This document shows, one piece after another, positions 24,468-33,585 of a stretch of DNA of 64,000 bases. The notes below the pieces were generated by a model. That model was not told the DNA's origin. It ran no database searches and saw nothing but the letters and a program-made list of their open reading frames with translations. Source of the stretch: an uncultured Alcanivorax sp. (GTDB lineage Bacteria > Pseudomonadota > Gammaproteobacteria > Pseudomonadales > Alcanivoracaceae); NCBI RefSeq assembly GCF_947258575.1, contig NZ_CAMYIV010000005.1, positions 248,001-312,000 on the forward strand. The letters run 5' to 3'. Made by a program: the position numbers and the translations under genes. The stretch's first letter is position 1. Each line of letters begins with the position of its first letter.

Positions 24468-25430
24468 GTGAGTGCTGTCATTTCCGTGAAAGACCTGAAC
24501 AAGATCTATCAGGGTGGCTTTCAGGCCTTGAAGAACATCAATCTGGATATTCACGCCGGAGAGATCTTTGCTCTGCTGGGCCCCAACGGTGCCGGCAAGA
24601 CCACCCTGATCAGCATTATCTGCGGCATCGTCAATCCTTCCAGCGGCACCGTGCTGGCGGACGGTTACGACATTGTTCGCGATTACCGCGAAGCACGCAG
24701 CGCCATCGGGTTGGTGCCCCAGGAACTGTCCACTGATGCCTTCGAGACGGTCTGGGATACGGTGAGCTTCAGCCGTGGTCTGTTCGGCAAACCCCGCAAC
24801 GATGCCCATATCGAGAAAGTGCTGAAGGTGCTGTCCCTGTGGGACAAGAAGGACAACAAAATCATGATGTTGTCCGGCGGCATGAAGCGGCGGGTGATGA
24901 TTGCCAAGGCGCTCTCTCACGAGCCCAAGATCCTGTTTCTGGATGAACCCACCGCCGGCGTGGATGTGGAATTGCGCCGGGAAATGTGGGAGATGGTGCG
25001 CCAGCTCCGCGAGCAGGGGGTAACCGTTATCCTGACTACCCACTACATCGAGGAAGCCGAGGAGATGGCAGACCGGGTGGGTATTATTCGTCAAGGGGAA
25101 ATTATCCTGGTGGATGACAAGGCCCGTCTGATGCAGAAGCTGGGTCGCAAGCAGCTCACGGTCCACCTGGCCGAGCCACTACAAAGCCTGCCGGCCACGC
25201 TGGATGACGACGCTCTGGCGCTGTCGGAAGATGGCTACGGGCTGGTTTATACCTACGACGCCAACCAGGAAACCACCGGGATTGCCGAGTTGCTGCGAGC
25301 GCTGAATGCTGCCGGTATCGAGTTCAAGGATCTGCATTCCCGGCAGAGCTCACTGGAGGATATTTTTGTGGATCTGGTCCACAACGGCCAGCCTGCCGCT
25401 GCAAACGCTAGCTCAGCCGGAGAGGTCTGA
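24468..25430 (+). CDS. ABC-2 transporter ATPase (YadG-like)
   Basis: The ATP-hydrolysing subunit of an exporter, 320 residues from GTG 24468. Walker [10 protein letters not shown] at 38-46, signature LSGGMKRR, Walker [14 protein letters not shown]-loop [16 protein letters not shown] is six bases before the GTG; the frame is open upstream to 24399, but that part lacks a ribosome site. The stop overlaps the permease start by one base (TGATG), showing translational coupling. Similar to E. coli YadG, whose substrate is unknown. The gene is divergent from soxR. Confidence 0.94.
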   Translation: MSAVISVKDLNKIYQGGFQALKNINLDIHAGEIFALLGPNGAGKTTLISIICGIVNPSSGTVLADGYDIVRDYREARSAIGLVPQELSTDAFETVWDTVSFSRGLFGKPRNDAHIEKVLKVLSLWDKKDNKIMMLSGGMKRRVMIAKALSHEPKILFLDEPTAGVDVELRREMWEMVRQLREQGVTVILTTHYIEEAEEMADRVGIIRQGEIILVDDKARLMQKLGRKQLTVHLAEPLQSLPATLDDDALALSEDGYGLVYTYDANQETTGIAELLRALNAAGIEFKDLHSRQSSLEDIFVDLVHNGQPAAANASSAGEV

Positions 25431-26197
25431 TGAAATTGAACATGTACTCCATTCGTGCCATCTACAAATTTGAAATGGCGCGAACCTGGCGCACCTTGAT
25501 GCAGAGCGTGGCGTCGCCGGTGATTTCCACCTCCCTGTATTTTGTGGTGTTCGGGTCTGCCATCGGTTCGCGCATGGTGGAAATTGGTGGCGTCAGTTAC
25601 GGGGCCTTTATTATTCCCGGCCTGATCATGCTTACCCTGATGACACAGAGCATTTCCAATGCCTCGTTCGGTATCTATATGCCCACGTTTTCGGGAACCA
25701 TCTATGAAGTGCTGTCGGCGCCGGTCTCCTATGTGGAGATCGTCATCGGTTATGTGGGAGCTGCTGCGACCAAGTCATCGATACTGGGCGTTTTGATATT
25801 GATCACGGCGCGCTTCTTTGTGGACTATGAGGTTCAGCATCCCTTCATGATGTTCGGCTTCCTGCTGCTTACCGCGATTACCTTCAGCCTGTTCGGGTTC
25901 ATTATCGGCATCTGGGCGGATACCTTCGAGAAATTGCAGATCATTCCCCTGATGATCATTACCCCGCTGACCTTTCTGGGCGGCAGCTTCTATTCCATCG
26001 ACATGCTGCCACCGTTCTGGCAAACCGTGACCCTGTTCAATCCGGTGGTTTACCTGATCAGTGGCTTCCGCTACAGCTTCTTCGGCACCGCGGACGTCCA
26101 TATCGCCATCAGCATCGGCATGACCTTGTTTTTCCTGGCCATCTGCATCGCTCTGGTGTGGTGGATCTTTCGGACGGGGTACCGGTTGAAGAGTTAA
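25430..26197 (+). CDS. ABC-2 transporter permease (YadH-like)
   Basis: The 255-residue membrane subunit of the same exporter. Six hydrophobic segments are seen (for example [66 protein letters not shown], and [22 protein letters not shown]). [12 protein letters not shown] is a typical ABC-2 loop. The start overlaps the ATPase stop. The C-terminus RLKS ends with AGT TAA, which is also the first heptad of a repeat element, so the repeat provides the last codon and stop. Confidence 0.94.
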   Translation: MKLNMYSIRAIYKFEMARTWRTLMQSVASPVISTSLYFVVFGSAIGSRMVEIGGVSYGAFIIPGLIMLTLMTQSISNASFGIYMPTFSGTIYEVLSAPVSYVEIVIGYVGAAATKSSILGVLILITARFFVDYEVQHPFMMFGFLLLTAITFSLFGFIIGIWADTFEKLQIIPLMIITPLTFLGGSFYSIDMLPPFWQTVTLFNPVVYLISGFRYSFFGTADVHIAISIGMTLFFLAICIALVWWIFRTGYRLKS

Positions 26198-26288
26198 CAG
26201 CTAACAGTGAATAGTTGACAGCTCGCGAAAATCTCCTTTTTAGATCCAGACGACAGAGGCCGCGCCCAATTTGTGGTCGCGGCCTCTG
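26192..26288. repeat. Heptad element E: left arm plus hairpin
   Basis: Tandem AGTTAAC, AGCTAAC, AGTGAAT, AGTTGAC, AGCTCGC (26192-26226), overlapping the permease stop codon. A hairpin follows: CAGAGGCCGCG (26254-26264) with its complement (26278-26288). No right arm is seen before the convergent reductase gene. Confidence 0.8.
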
Positions 26289-26390
26289 TGCTTTCTTATT
26301 TATCCTTTTTTCTTGATAGCCACGTAATGCCATCAGTGCTTGGGCGTTACGGGGGTGCCCAGTGGCTCCGAAGCATTTGCCGGGCCGATA

Positions 26391-27620
26391 TCAATCGATC
26401 ACGGTGAAGGTCATGCCGGCTTTTTCCTGCAGGCGTTTCAGCAGTGAATCGCCGAGCAGTGACGCGGTGGTCCAGAAGCCGCCGGGGGCATCCGCAGGCA
26501 GATCCTGCGCCAGACAGGCTGCAGCCTGGCCCAGCAGTTTGGCGGTGGAGCCGTAGCCCGGGTCCGCATCGCCGGTGACTTTCACGCGGATGCTGTCGTT
26601 GTTGTCGGTAACGCCGAAAAAGCGGATGTCATAGAAGCCGGCTTTCTGGGCTTCCGGGCTGGGGCCTTCGCCTGGTTGTGGCACCACGAACTTGTTCAGC
26701 AACCAGCGGGTCGGTTTGAGGGCGGCGGCGGCGAAGAACAGGCCGGTACCGGTGCCGATACCCAGGGCCTTCATGCGCCCGCCCATGCCAGGGCCGGCCA
26801 GCATGGCTTCGTTGTAGGTGAAGTTGTTGCCGTAGGCCTTGCCGTTAAGGGCGTTGGAGCGATGCACGATGCGGCTGTTAATGGCATCCATCACGAACGG
26901 TGCTGCCCATGCATCGAAGTCCTCATCCTTGCGCGGCATGCTGATGCTGTCCTGGCGGGCGCTGAAGCCATGGTCCGGCGGACATATCAGATAGGGGTTG
27001 GCCAGTTTCTTGCGCAGGGCGGGATCTTTGCCGGCTTCTTCGGCGATGTTCATCATGCTCGCTACGGTGCCGCCGGACACGCCGCCCTTGGCCACTTTTA
27101 CGCGCATTTTCACGCGGGTGGCGGGGGCCTTGAAGCGGGCCTGGGCCTGCTGCTGGAGGAAGTAGGTGCCCATGTCGGAGGGAATGGAATCGAAGCCGCA
27201 GCAATGCACGATGCGCGCGCCACTCTGTTTGGCCTGGTCTTCGTATTTTTCCAGCATGGCGGCAATCCACTGCACTTCTCCGGTCAGGTCGCAGTAATCG
27301 GTGCCGCTGGTTACACAGGCACGAATCATGGGTTCACCATAGAGCGCGTAAGGGCCCACGGTGGACACCACCACTCGGGTCTGGGCGCAGAGGGTATCCA
27401 GGCTGGCAGCGTCGTTGGCATCGGCGCTGAGCAATGGCAGCGCGCTGCCGGCCTGGCCCAGTTGCGCTTTTACCTGTTCCAGTTTGTCTTTGGAGCGGCC
27501 GGCTGCCGCCCATTTCAGGTCGCCATCCACCCCATAAGTGTCAGTGAGGTATTGGCAGAGAATCTGGCCGACAAAACTGGTGGCGCCGAACACCACCACG
27601 TCAAACTGTGCATCACTCAT
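26391..27620 (-). CDS. Saccharopine dehydrogenase-like reductase
   Basis: A 409-residue NAD(P)-binding protein. Rossmann motif VVFGATSFVGQILCQYL near residues 8-24, then VVSTVGPYALYGEPMIRACV and GARIVHCCGFDSIPSDMGTY, the signature of the saccharopine-dehydrogenase-like subfamily that includes mycobacterial trans-acting enoyl reductases. ATG 27620 has AAGGAG at ideal spacing. The gene follows the alkB gene on the same strand but after a terminator, so it is probably separate. A role in lipid or hydrocarbon intermediate reduction is inferred from family and neighbours. Confidence 0.85.
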   Translation of the reverse strand: MSDAQFDVVVFGATSFVGQILCQYLTDTYGVDGDLKWAAAGRSKDKLEQVKAQLGQAGSALPLLSADANDAASLDTLCAQTRVVVSTVGPYALYGEPMIRACVTSGTDYCDLTGEVQWIAAMLEKYEDQAKQSGARIVHCCGFDSIPSDMGTYFLQQQAQARFKAPATRVKMRVKVAKGGVSGGTVASMMNIAEEAGKDPALRKKLANPYLICPPDHGFSARQDSISMPRKDEDFDAWAAPFVMDAINSRIVHRSNALNGKAYGNNFTYNEAMLAGPGMGGRMKALGIGTGTGLFFAAAALKPTRWLLNKFVVPQPGEGPSPEAQKAGFYDIRFFGVTDNNDSIRVKVTGDADPGYGSTAKLLGQAAACLAQDLPADAPGGFWTTASLLGDSLLKRLQEKAGMTFTVID

Positions 27621-27777
27621 GGGAGCTCCTTGGAAATGAACGCAAAGCGAAATCGGAACGATTGTCCAATGATGGACCTATCCTAAGGGATTGAGAGGGG
27701 TAAGCGTAACCGGCAAAAGGCTCATCGCGGATTCGCGAGGCCTTGCTTCTGAATGCCTGACCGCGGCCAATGATTGC

Positions 27778-27856
27778 GTTGGGTGCACTGAGCTAGGGCG
27801 AACTGCACCATCAAACGCTGGATTGGTGCAGTTCGCCTTAGGCTCAGTGCACCCTA
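27778..27856. repeat. GTAGGGTG-type inverted repeat, variant arm
   Basis: Arms 27778-27809 (starting GTTGGGTGCACTGAGC) and 27826-27856 (ending GCTCAGTGCACCCTAC) are complementary, with a short spacer. The layout GGGTG-variable-AGC-CTAG-GGCG-variable-CACC matches the element at 63746 with different inner bases (CACTGA in place of GATTAG). Confidence 0.75.
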
Positions 27857-27885
27857 CACTTTGTAATTGAGAGGGGGTTTGCGAA

Positions 27886-27914
27886 TAAAAAAGCCCCACC
27901 AAGGAGGATGGGGC
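27886..27914 (-). terminator. Intrinsic terminator of alkB
   Basis: On the minus strand GCCCCATCCTCCTTGGTGGGGC forms a stem followed by six T residues. The element starts 22 bp after the alkB stop. Confidence 0.85.
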
Positions 27915-27935
27915 AAATGCCATACCTGGTGCTGA

Positions 27936-29117
27936 CTAAGAGGCTTGTTTGATCTGGTATTTACGAATCAGTGCATCGCGCCGTGCCGGATCAAAATTGA
28001 TGTTGGCGGCGTCATAACCGGCGTGTTCCAGCATCCGTCGGTCCATAACCTTGAACCACAGAGGCGGTACATAGCTGATCAGGAACATGCCGAAATAGCC
28101 GTTGGGCAGCGTCGGCAGGCCGTCGAAATGGCGCAGGCTCTGGTAGCGGCGTGCGGGATGAGCGTGATGATCAGAGTGACGCTGCAGGTGGAAGGACGCC
28201 CAGTTGGAGAACATGTGATTACTGTTCCAGCTGTGGTGCGGCTGGGTACGCTCGTAGCGACCATTGGCATCCTTGTGGCGGAGCAGACCGTAGTGTTCCA
28301 CGTAGTTGGCGGACGTCAGCTGCAGATAGGACCACAGGGTAACGGCGGCAATGAAGGGCAGCATTTTCCAGCCAAACAGGGCGATGATGCTGCCCCAGAT
28401 AATCACACTGAGCAGCCCCGGTTGCAGGATCTCATTGTGCAGGGACCAGACTGCTTTGCCTTCTTTCTGCAGTCGCGCTTTTTCCAGCTGCCAGGCTCGT
28501 TTCATGGTGCCGGGAATTTCCCGCAGGGCGAACTTCCAGATGGTTTCACCCAGCCGGGAGGAGGCCGGATCTTCCGGTGTGGCCACATCACGATGGTGGC
28601 CCTTGTTGTGCTCGATAGGGAAGTGGCCGTAACCCAGCGGTGCCAGTACCAGTTTGGCCAGCCAGCGCTCGGTGCGCGTTTTCTTGTGGCCCAGTTCATG
28701 GCCCAGGTTGATACCGGCTGCGCCGCAGATGGTGCCGGTGAGCAGTACCATGGCAATGATGCCGTGCAGTGGCAGTGAGTAGGTGCCAACAAACCACATG
28801 CCGAACAGATAGGCGCTCAGCAGAATCGGCACCAGGGCATAGGTCATGCGCCGATAGAACATATCTGCTTCGAGCTGTGGCACCACCTCTTCCGGCGGGT
28901 TGCTGCGATCCTGGCCAATCAGCATATCAAGCAGCGGGATGGCCAGATAATAAAATGCCAGTGGCAACCACAGCAGCAAGGGCTCGCCGGTTGCCATCAC
29001 CAATAGCGGGCCGAGGAAAACGGTGCCCGGAACAAAAAGAGACACAATCCAGAGGTGCCGCTTGCGATCGCGGTACTCAACGCCGGAGGGGCCGACAAAT
29101 ACGCCAGCTTGACTCAT
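27936..29117 (-). CDS. alkB: Alkane 1-monooxygenase (AlkB)
   Basis: Integral membrane non-heme diiron hydroxylase converting medium-chain n-alkanes to 1-alkanols with electrons from rubredoxin. Length of 393 residues. Several membrane helices (about 22-42, 48-66, 92-110, 117-137, 233-262). All histidine motifs are present: HELGH (140-144), EHNKGHH (169-175), LQRHSDHH (311-318), plus NYVEHYGL (271-278). ATG 29117 has GAGG six bases upstream. It is divergent from an AraC regulator across 165 bp and ends at an intrinsic terminator. No separate rubredoxin gene lies beside it, so electrons may come from the fused rubredoxin nearby or from elsewhere in the genome. Confidence 0.97.
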   Translation of the reverse strand: MSQAGVFVGPSGVEYRDRKRHLWIVSLFVPGTVFLGPLLVMATGEPLLLWLPLAFYYLAIPLLDMLIGQDRSNPPEEVVPQLEADMFYRRMTYALVPILLSAYLFGMWFVGTYSLPLHGIIAMVLLTGTICGAAGINLGHELGHKKTRTERWLAKLVLAPLGYGHFPIEHNKGHHRDVATPEDPASSRLGETIWKFALREIPGTMKRAWQLEKARLQKEGKAVWSLHNEILQPGLLSVIIWGSIIALFGWKMLPFIAAVTLWSYLQLTSANYVEHYGLLRHKDANGRYERTQPHHSWNSNHMFSNWASFHLQRHSDHHAHPARRYQSLRHFDGLPTLPNGYFGMFLISYVPPLWFKVMDRRMLEHAGYDAANINFDPARRDALIRKYQIKQAS

Positions 29118-29282
29118 GGTATGACCTCATTGGTTATTGGTGGTATCTGAGTTCCTTCATAGTGTTCTCGAAAGGCGTGGCCGAGCACCCCTTGAGGTGG
29201 CAAAAAATCGTCATAAAGTGACAGATTAAACAGGGCGTTTAGGGGTAGGCTAGGGGCTCACTCACTGACGGGAGAGGATCTG
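29118..29282. promoter_or_regulatory. Divergent alkB / araC promoter region
   Basis: A 165-bp region between divergent alkB and the AraC-type gene. It must contain both promoters and probably the regulator's binding site. An A-rich stretch TGGCAAAAAATCGTCATAAA is at about 29198-29217. No clean inverted or direct repeat stands out to my reading. Confidence 0.5.
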
Positions 29283-30311
29283 ATGGCGCTTGGGGAAATG
29301 GACCGGTTGAAACCGGCCATTCATCCGACCTATAGCCGTGTGCTCTGTGCGCACCTGAAACAGGAAGGTTTCAGTGACGGGGATATCTTTTCCGGTACCC
29401 GGCTGGCCTGGCAGGAATTGTTGAGCGAGCACCGCTACCTCAGCCTGGAGCAGCTGTCACGGTTGATCCGTCGGGCCTTGCGGTTGACCCGGGAACCCTG
29501 GATCGGAGTGAAGATTGGCGGTAATACGCCGGTATCATCCCACGGCGCTCTGGGTTATGCGGTGGTGTCGGCTCCGGATATACGCACCCTGTTGTCAGTG
29601 GTGGCCCGCTATGTGGGAGTGCGCCTGCAGCTGATCCAGCTAACGTTTGAAGAGCAGGATGGCTGGGGCCGTCTACAGTTGAAGGAGCAAACGGATCTGG
29701 GGGATTGCCGGGAATTTTTGCTCGGCGCTCTACTGGGCAGTTACTTCCAGATGACGGATGCGGTGTCCGCCGGGCGCTCCCGCGACGCGCGGGTTCACCT
29801 GCCTTTTGAGCGCCCCTCCTGGGCGGAGCACTATGAGCGTTTGCTCGGTTGTCCAGTGGCGTTTGATGCGGAGTGCTTTCTGATTGAGGTGCCACCAGAG
29901 CAACTGGCATCCCCTTGCCTGACCGCAGACCCGGCCATGCACCGCAATGCCATCCGTGATTGTGAGCACCAGCTCAAACAGCTGGAAAAGGGCGGGCCGT
30001 TCAGTCAGCAGGTCAGCCTGGTGCTACTGGATTGTCAGGGAGAGTTCCCTTCTCTGGAAGTCATGGCGGAAAAGTTTGCCATGTCGCCACGCACGCTGAT
30101 CCGCAAGTTGAAAGCGGAAGACACCCGTTATCAGCAATTGCTGGATGATGTGCGTAGCGAGTTGGCAGCCTGGTGGCTGACAGAAACCCAGTTGCCCATA
30201 GAACGTATCGCCGAGAAGCTTGGCTACCAGGATACATCCAACTTCAGCCGAACCTTTCGACGCTGGTTTGGAATGCCCCCTCTCGCCATGCGCAAGGAGG
30301 GGGCGCTGTAA
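29283..30311 (+). CDS. AraC-family regulator, OruR/ArgR-like
   Basis: A 342-residue activator. Residues about 20-200 form the Arabinose_bd-type sensor domain (SHGALGYAVVSAPDIRTLLSVVARYVGVR). The C-terminal double helix-turn-helix is at about 255-335 (SLEVMAEKFAMSPRTLIRKLKAEDTRYQQLLDDVR, IAEKLGYQDTSNFSRTFRRWFGMPP). ATG 29283 follows GAGAGG. It sits between alkB and alkB-rubredoxin, divergent from one and convergent with the other, so it probably activates one or both in response to alkanes or their products. The target is inference. Confidence 0.93.
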   Translation: MALGEMDRLKPAIHPTYSRVLCAHLKQEGFSDGDIFSGTRLAWQELLSEHRYLSLEQLSRLIRRALRLTREPWIGVKIGGNTPVSSHGALGYAVVSAPDIRTLLSVVARYVGVRLQLIQLTFEEQDGWGRLQLKEQTDLGDCREFLLGALLGSYFQMTDAVSAGRSRDARVHLPFERPSWAEHYERLLGCPVAFDAECFLIEVPPEQLASPCLTADPAMHRNAIRDCEHQLKQLEKGGPFSQQVSLVLLDCQGEFPSLEVMAEKFAMSPRTLIRKLKAEDTRYQQLLDDVRSELAAWWLTETQLPIERIAEKLGYQDTSNFSRTFRRWFGMPPLAMRKEGAL

Positions 30312-30315
30312 AAGA

Positions 30316-30353
30316 CCCCGGCGTACACGGGGGGGGATATAGGTTCGCCGGGG
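30316..30353. terminator. Bidirectional stem-loop between araC and alkB-rubredoxin
   Basis: CCCCGGCG (30316-30323) pairs with CGCCGGGG (30346-30353) over a 22-nt loop. It lies between two convergent genes only 50 bp apart. Confidence 0.6.
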
Positions 30354-30361
30354 TTGTCCTC

Positions 30362-31783
30362 TCAGTGTTTCCTGAGGACAAAATCCACTTTTTCGCGCAC
30401 CGCGCAATCCGGGCACGGCCAGTCGTTGGGAATCTGCAGCCAGCGGGTGCCCGGCGGGAACCCTTCTTTTTCTTCGCCGCGACTCTCGTCATACACATAG
30501 CCGCAATTGGGGCACTGGAACTGGTGCGGAGTATCGATTTCCTGTTCCGCCTGGCGGGCTTCGGCCACGGCGCCTTCGGCCACATCCGGTTCCGAGTCGG
30601 CGCTGTGATAGGTAACCGCCGGCTGTTGCCATTTTTTTAGCAGCTTTTCCCGCTTGTCCGGCTGCAGGTTGGCCAGGGTCAGGTCACCCTTGTAGTGCTG
30701 GTACACCAGCGGGTCCATCTTCTGGAACCAGACGAAGGGAAAGTAGGCCGGCATCAGCATGGAGGCGTAACCGGAGGGCAGCTGTGGGCTGTCATCGAAA
30801 TGGCGCAGGGCCTGGAAACGCCGGGTAGGGTTGGCGTGGTGATCAGAGTGACGCTGCAGCTGATAGAGGAACAGGTTGGTGACGATGTGGTTGCTGTTCC
30901 AGGAGTGTTTCGGTTCGCAGCGTTCATAACGGCCGTCGGCTTTCTTCTGGCGCAGCAGACCGTAGTGTTCCATGTAGTTGATCACTTCCAGCAGAGATGC
31001 CCCGTAGAACGCCTGCAGCAGCAGGAAAGGCAGCACGATCCAGCCCAGCCACAGGGTCAGCAGCCCGAACAGCACCACTGTCATCAACCAGGCCTGCAGG
31101 TTTTCGTTTTTCAGGGACCATAGCGGGTCTTCACAACGCTCCAGCCGTTGGGCTTCGATGCTCCATGCCGATTTGACGCTGCCGATCATGGTGCGCGGCA
31201 GGAACCGCCAGAAGGATTCGCCCATGCGGGCACTGGCCGGGTCTTCCGGGGTGGCCACGTTTTTGTGGTGGCCCTTGTTGTGTTCCACAAAGAAATGGCC
31301 GTAAGCCACCGGCGCCAGGGTGATCTTGGCCAGCCAGCGCTCCGTTTTGCCCTTCTTGTGGCCGAGTTCATGGGCGGTGTTGATAGCAATGCCGTTAACT
31401 GCGCCGACACTGAAGACAAGACCCACCAATCCCCATAACGGCGTTTGCCCCTGGGCGACCAGCCAGGCCCCCATGATGGTGGCAAGATATTGCGTGGGAA
31501 TATAGGCATAGACGATCAAGCGATAATACTTGTCGTCTTCCAGTTGCGGGACGGCGGATTCAGGCGGGTTGTTGGTGTCGGTGCCGATGACCCAATCGGC
31601 GAGGGGAATGAGACCGTACACCAGCAAGGGGCCACCCCAGAGCAGGCCGGGCCAGTCCCAAATAAACATGTAGATGAGTAGAAACGACACAGCCAGCACT
31701 GGAATGGCGGGGCTGAGTAACCAGAGGTAACGTTTACCATCATGCCAGTCTGTAAACGCGGTGGTTTGTTCTGCTGATTTCAT
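30362..31783 (-). CDS. Alkane 1-monooxygenase fused to C-terminal rubredoxin
   Basis: A 473-residue protein (from ATG 31783) in which AlkB carries its own electron donor. The AlkB part has HELGH, EHNKGHH, NYMEHYGL and LQRHSDHH in order. An acidic Ala/Glu linker of about 30 residues (SADSEPDVAEGAVAEARQAE) follows. The rubredoxin domain occupies about 422-473, with iron ligands C424, C427, C457 and C460 in CPNCGY and CPDC. An upstream ATG (31798) is possible, but the GGTGGAG region favours 31783. It is divergent from the AlmA-like gene 2 and convergent with the AraC gene. Such fusions are best known from actinobacteria and occur in a few proteobacteria. Confidence 0.96.
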   Translation of the reverse strand: MKSAEQTTAFTDWHDGKRYLWLLSPAIPVLAVSFLLIYMFIWDWPGLLWGGPLLVYGLIPLADWVIGTDTNNPPESAVPQLEDDKYYRLIVYAYIPTQYLATIMGAWLVAQGQTPLWGLVGLVFSVGAVNGIAINTAHELGHKKGKTERWLAKITLAPVAYGHFFVEHNKGHHKNVATPEDPASARMGESFWRFLPRTMIGSVKSAWSIEAQRLERCEDPLWSLKNENLQAWLMTVVLFGLLTLWLGWIVLPFLLLQAFYGASLLEVINYMEHYGLLRQKKADGRYERCEPKHSWNSNHIVTNLFLYQLQRHSDHHANPTRRFQALRHFDDSPQLPSGYASMLMPAYFPFVWFQKMDPLVYQHYKGDLTLANLQPDKREKLLKKWQQPAVTYHSADSEPDVAEGAVAEARQAEQEIDTPHQFQCPNCGYVYDESRGEEKEGFPPGTRWLQIPNDWPCPDCAVREKVDFVLRKH

Positions 31784-32108
31784 GTCTCCACCCTGCATGC
31801 AAAGTTATCACTTTGAACCTGAATCGCTGATTTCAGCGTGGCGGCAAAGGCTCACGTCATGCGCCGCGATGAAATCGCGGTTTCAGTTTCAAGCTATACC
31901 CAATGTTGCGAGTGGCCAAGCGATGGTTTGTATTAACTTGGCAACCTTGCGGATCTTTTCGCGGAAAGAATTTGCAGTGCGGTGGTGTGAATAAAAAGGA
32001 TTGTTAACAGCGATAAATTACGTTGGGATAGGGAGGAAGCGTAAGCGTTACTGTTGCCCCTGCAGAAGCCGCAGGGCCGGGTTTTGCGAATTTTTCGGGA
32101 GACAGCGG
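31784..32108. promoter_or_regulatory. Divergent promoter region, alkB-rubredoxin / AlmA-like 2
   Basis: A 325-bp gap between divergent oxidation genes with no supportable coding sequence. It contains two clean palindromes: CGCTGA-TT-TCAGCG (31825-31838) and CCGCGAT-GAA-ATCGCGG (31864-31880). They are 25 bp apart and closer to the alkB-rubredoxin start. They are candidate regulator sites. Confidence 0.5.
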
Positions 32109-33575
32109 ATGAATAAAAAAAGCAGCCAGCAGGAATTTGATGTGCTGATCATTGGTGCCGGGCTTTCCGGAATCGGAGCCGCCTGTCACCTGCAGAAAGA
32201 ATGCGCCGGCAAGACGTTTGCCATTCTGGAGCGGCGTCAGGCCATGGGTGGCACCTGGGACCTGTTTCGTTATCCCGGCATACGCTCCGACTCGGACATG
32301 TTCAGCTTCGGCTACGGTTTTCGCCCCTGGAATGAACTGCAGGTGCTGGCGGATGGGCCATCTATTCGCAACTATATTCACGAGACCGCCGATGAATATC
32401 GCGTCAGCCAACATATTCATTATGGTCTCAAAGTCACCGGGGCGGCATGGTCCTCTACAGAGAAACACTGGACCGTGACGGCGGAGCGCGAAGACAGCGG
32501 AGAAACGGAAACCTTTGTGTCCCGCTTTCTGATCGGCTGCACCGGTTACTATAATTATGATCAGGGTTATCTGCCTGATTTTCCCGGCATGGAGCGGTTT
32601 CAGGGAACCTGCGTGCATCCACAGCAATGGCCGCAAGACCTGGATTACCGAGACAAGAAAGTGGTGGTGATTGGCAGCGGTGCCACTGCAGTGACACTGG
32701 TGCCGGCCATGGCGGAGGACACATCCCACATCACCATGCTGCAGCGATCACCGTCCTATATCTTTTCTGTTCCCGCCTACGACAAATTTTCTGAATTGCT
32801 GGATCGTGTGCTGCCGTCCGGCTGGGTCTACCGCATGGCCCGCTGGCGCAATATCAAGTTGCAGCGGCTGATCTATGTGATCGCGAAAAAGTACCCCGAC
32901 TTTACCCGCAAGATGCTGTTATCCAACGTGAAACGTCATGTGGGGAAGGATTTCGACATGACGCATTTCCAGCCCGTTTATCAGCCCTGGGATGAACGAC
33001 TCTGCGCAGTGCCGGATGCGGATCTGTTCAAGGACTTGCGCGAAGGCAAAGCCGATATTGTGACCGACCATATCGATACCTTTACGGAAAAGGGGATTCG
33101 TCTCAAATCCGGCCGGGAGCTGGATGCGGATATCATCATTGCCGCCACTGGTCTGAACCTGCAGGTGCTGGGGGGAATGAGCCTGTCCCTGGATGGCGAG
33201 CCTCTGGATGTGAGTGAGCGGATGACGTACAAGGGCGTACTGATGGAAGGTGTGCCGAACATGGCCTGGATATTCGGGTATACCAATGCATCCTGGACCC
33301 TGAAAGCGGACATCGCCTCGGCCTATATTTGCCGCTTGCTCAATTACATGGACGCGGAAGGGCTGACGGTCGTCACCCCGGAAGGGGACAGCGATCTGAC
33401 CCTGGCAGACAGATCCATCATGGATGCCCTGGCCTCCGGGTACGTGAAACGTTCAAGCCATAAACTGCCGCGCCAGGGGCGACATCACCCGTGGAAGGTG
33501 GTGAACCATTACGGCAAGGACAAGCACATCCTGCTGGAAGAGCCGGTGGAAGATGGGCTGCTGTCGTTTCAGTAA
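32109..33575 (+). CDS. AlmA-like flavin-containing monooxygenase 2
   Basis: A 488-residue FAD/NADPH monooxygenase closely resembling the gene at 6983. GAGLSG at 16-21, GGTWDLFRYPGIRSDSDMF, the fingerprint F-x-G-x-x-x-H-P-Q-x-W-P in FQGTCVHPQQWPQ, and GSGATA before VTLVPAM. The frame is open from 32001, but the upstream codons do not look like protein, and ATG 32109 has GGGAGA seven bases upstream. It is paired divergently with the AlkB-rubredoxin gene, which supports a role in alkane (possibly long-chain) oxidation. Its stop is 10 nt before heptad repeats. Confidence 0.92.
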   Translation: MNKKSSQQEFDVLIIGAGLSGIGAACHLQKECAGKTFAILERRQAMGGTWDLFRYPGIRSDSDMFSFGYGFRPWNELQVLADGPSIRNYIHETADEYRVSQHIHYGLKVTGAAWSSTEKHWTVTAEREDSGETETFVSRFLIGCTGYYNYDQGYLPDFPGMERFQGTCVHPQQWPQDLDYRDKKVVVIGSGATAVTLVPAMAEDTSHITMLQRSPSYIFSVPAYDKFSELLDRVLPSGWVYRMARWRNIKLQRLIYVIAKKYPDFTRKMLLSNVKRHVGKDFDMTHFQPVYQPWDERLCAVPDADLFKDLREGKADIVTDHIDTFTEKGIRLKSGRELDADIIIAATGLNLQVLGGMSLSLDGEPLDVSERMTYKGVLMEGVPNMAWIFGYTNASWTLKADIASAYICRLLNYMDAEGLTVVTPEGDSDLTLADRSIMDALASGYVKRSSHKLPRQGRHHPWKVVNHYGKDKHILLEEPVEDGLLSFQ

Positions 33576-33585
33576 CTGGGGAGGT

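Larger units (their letters stand above)
27621..27935. other. Intergenic region with palindrome and alkB terminator
   Basis: No gene is supported. The gap holds the long inverted repeat at 27778-27856 and the alkB terminator at 27886-27914. Confidence 0.7.
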
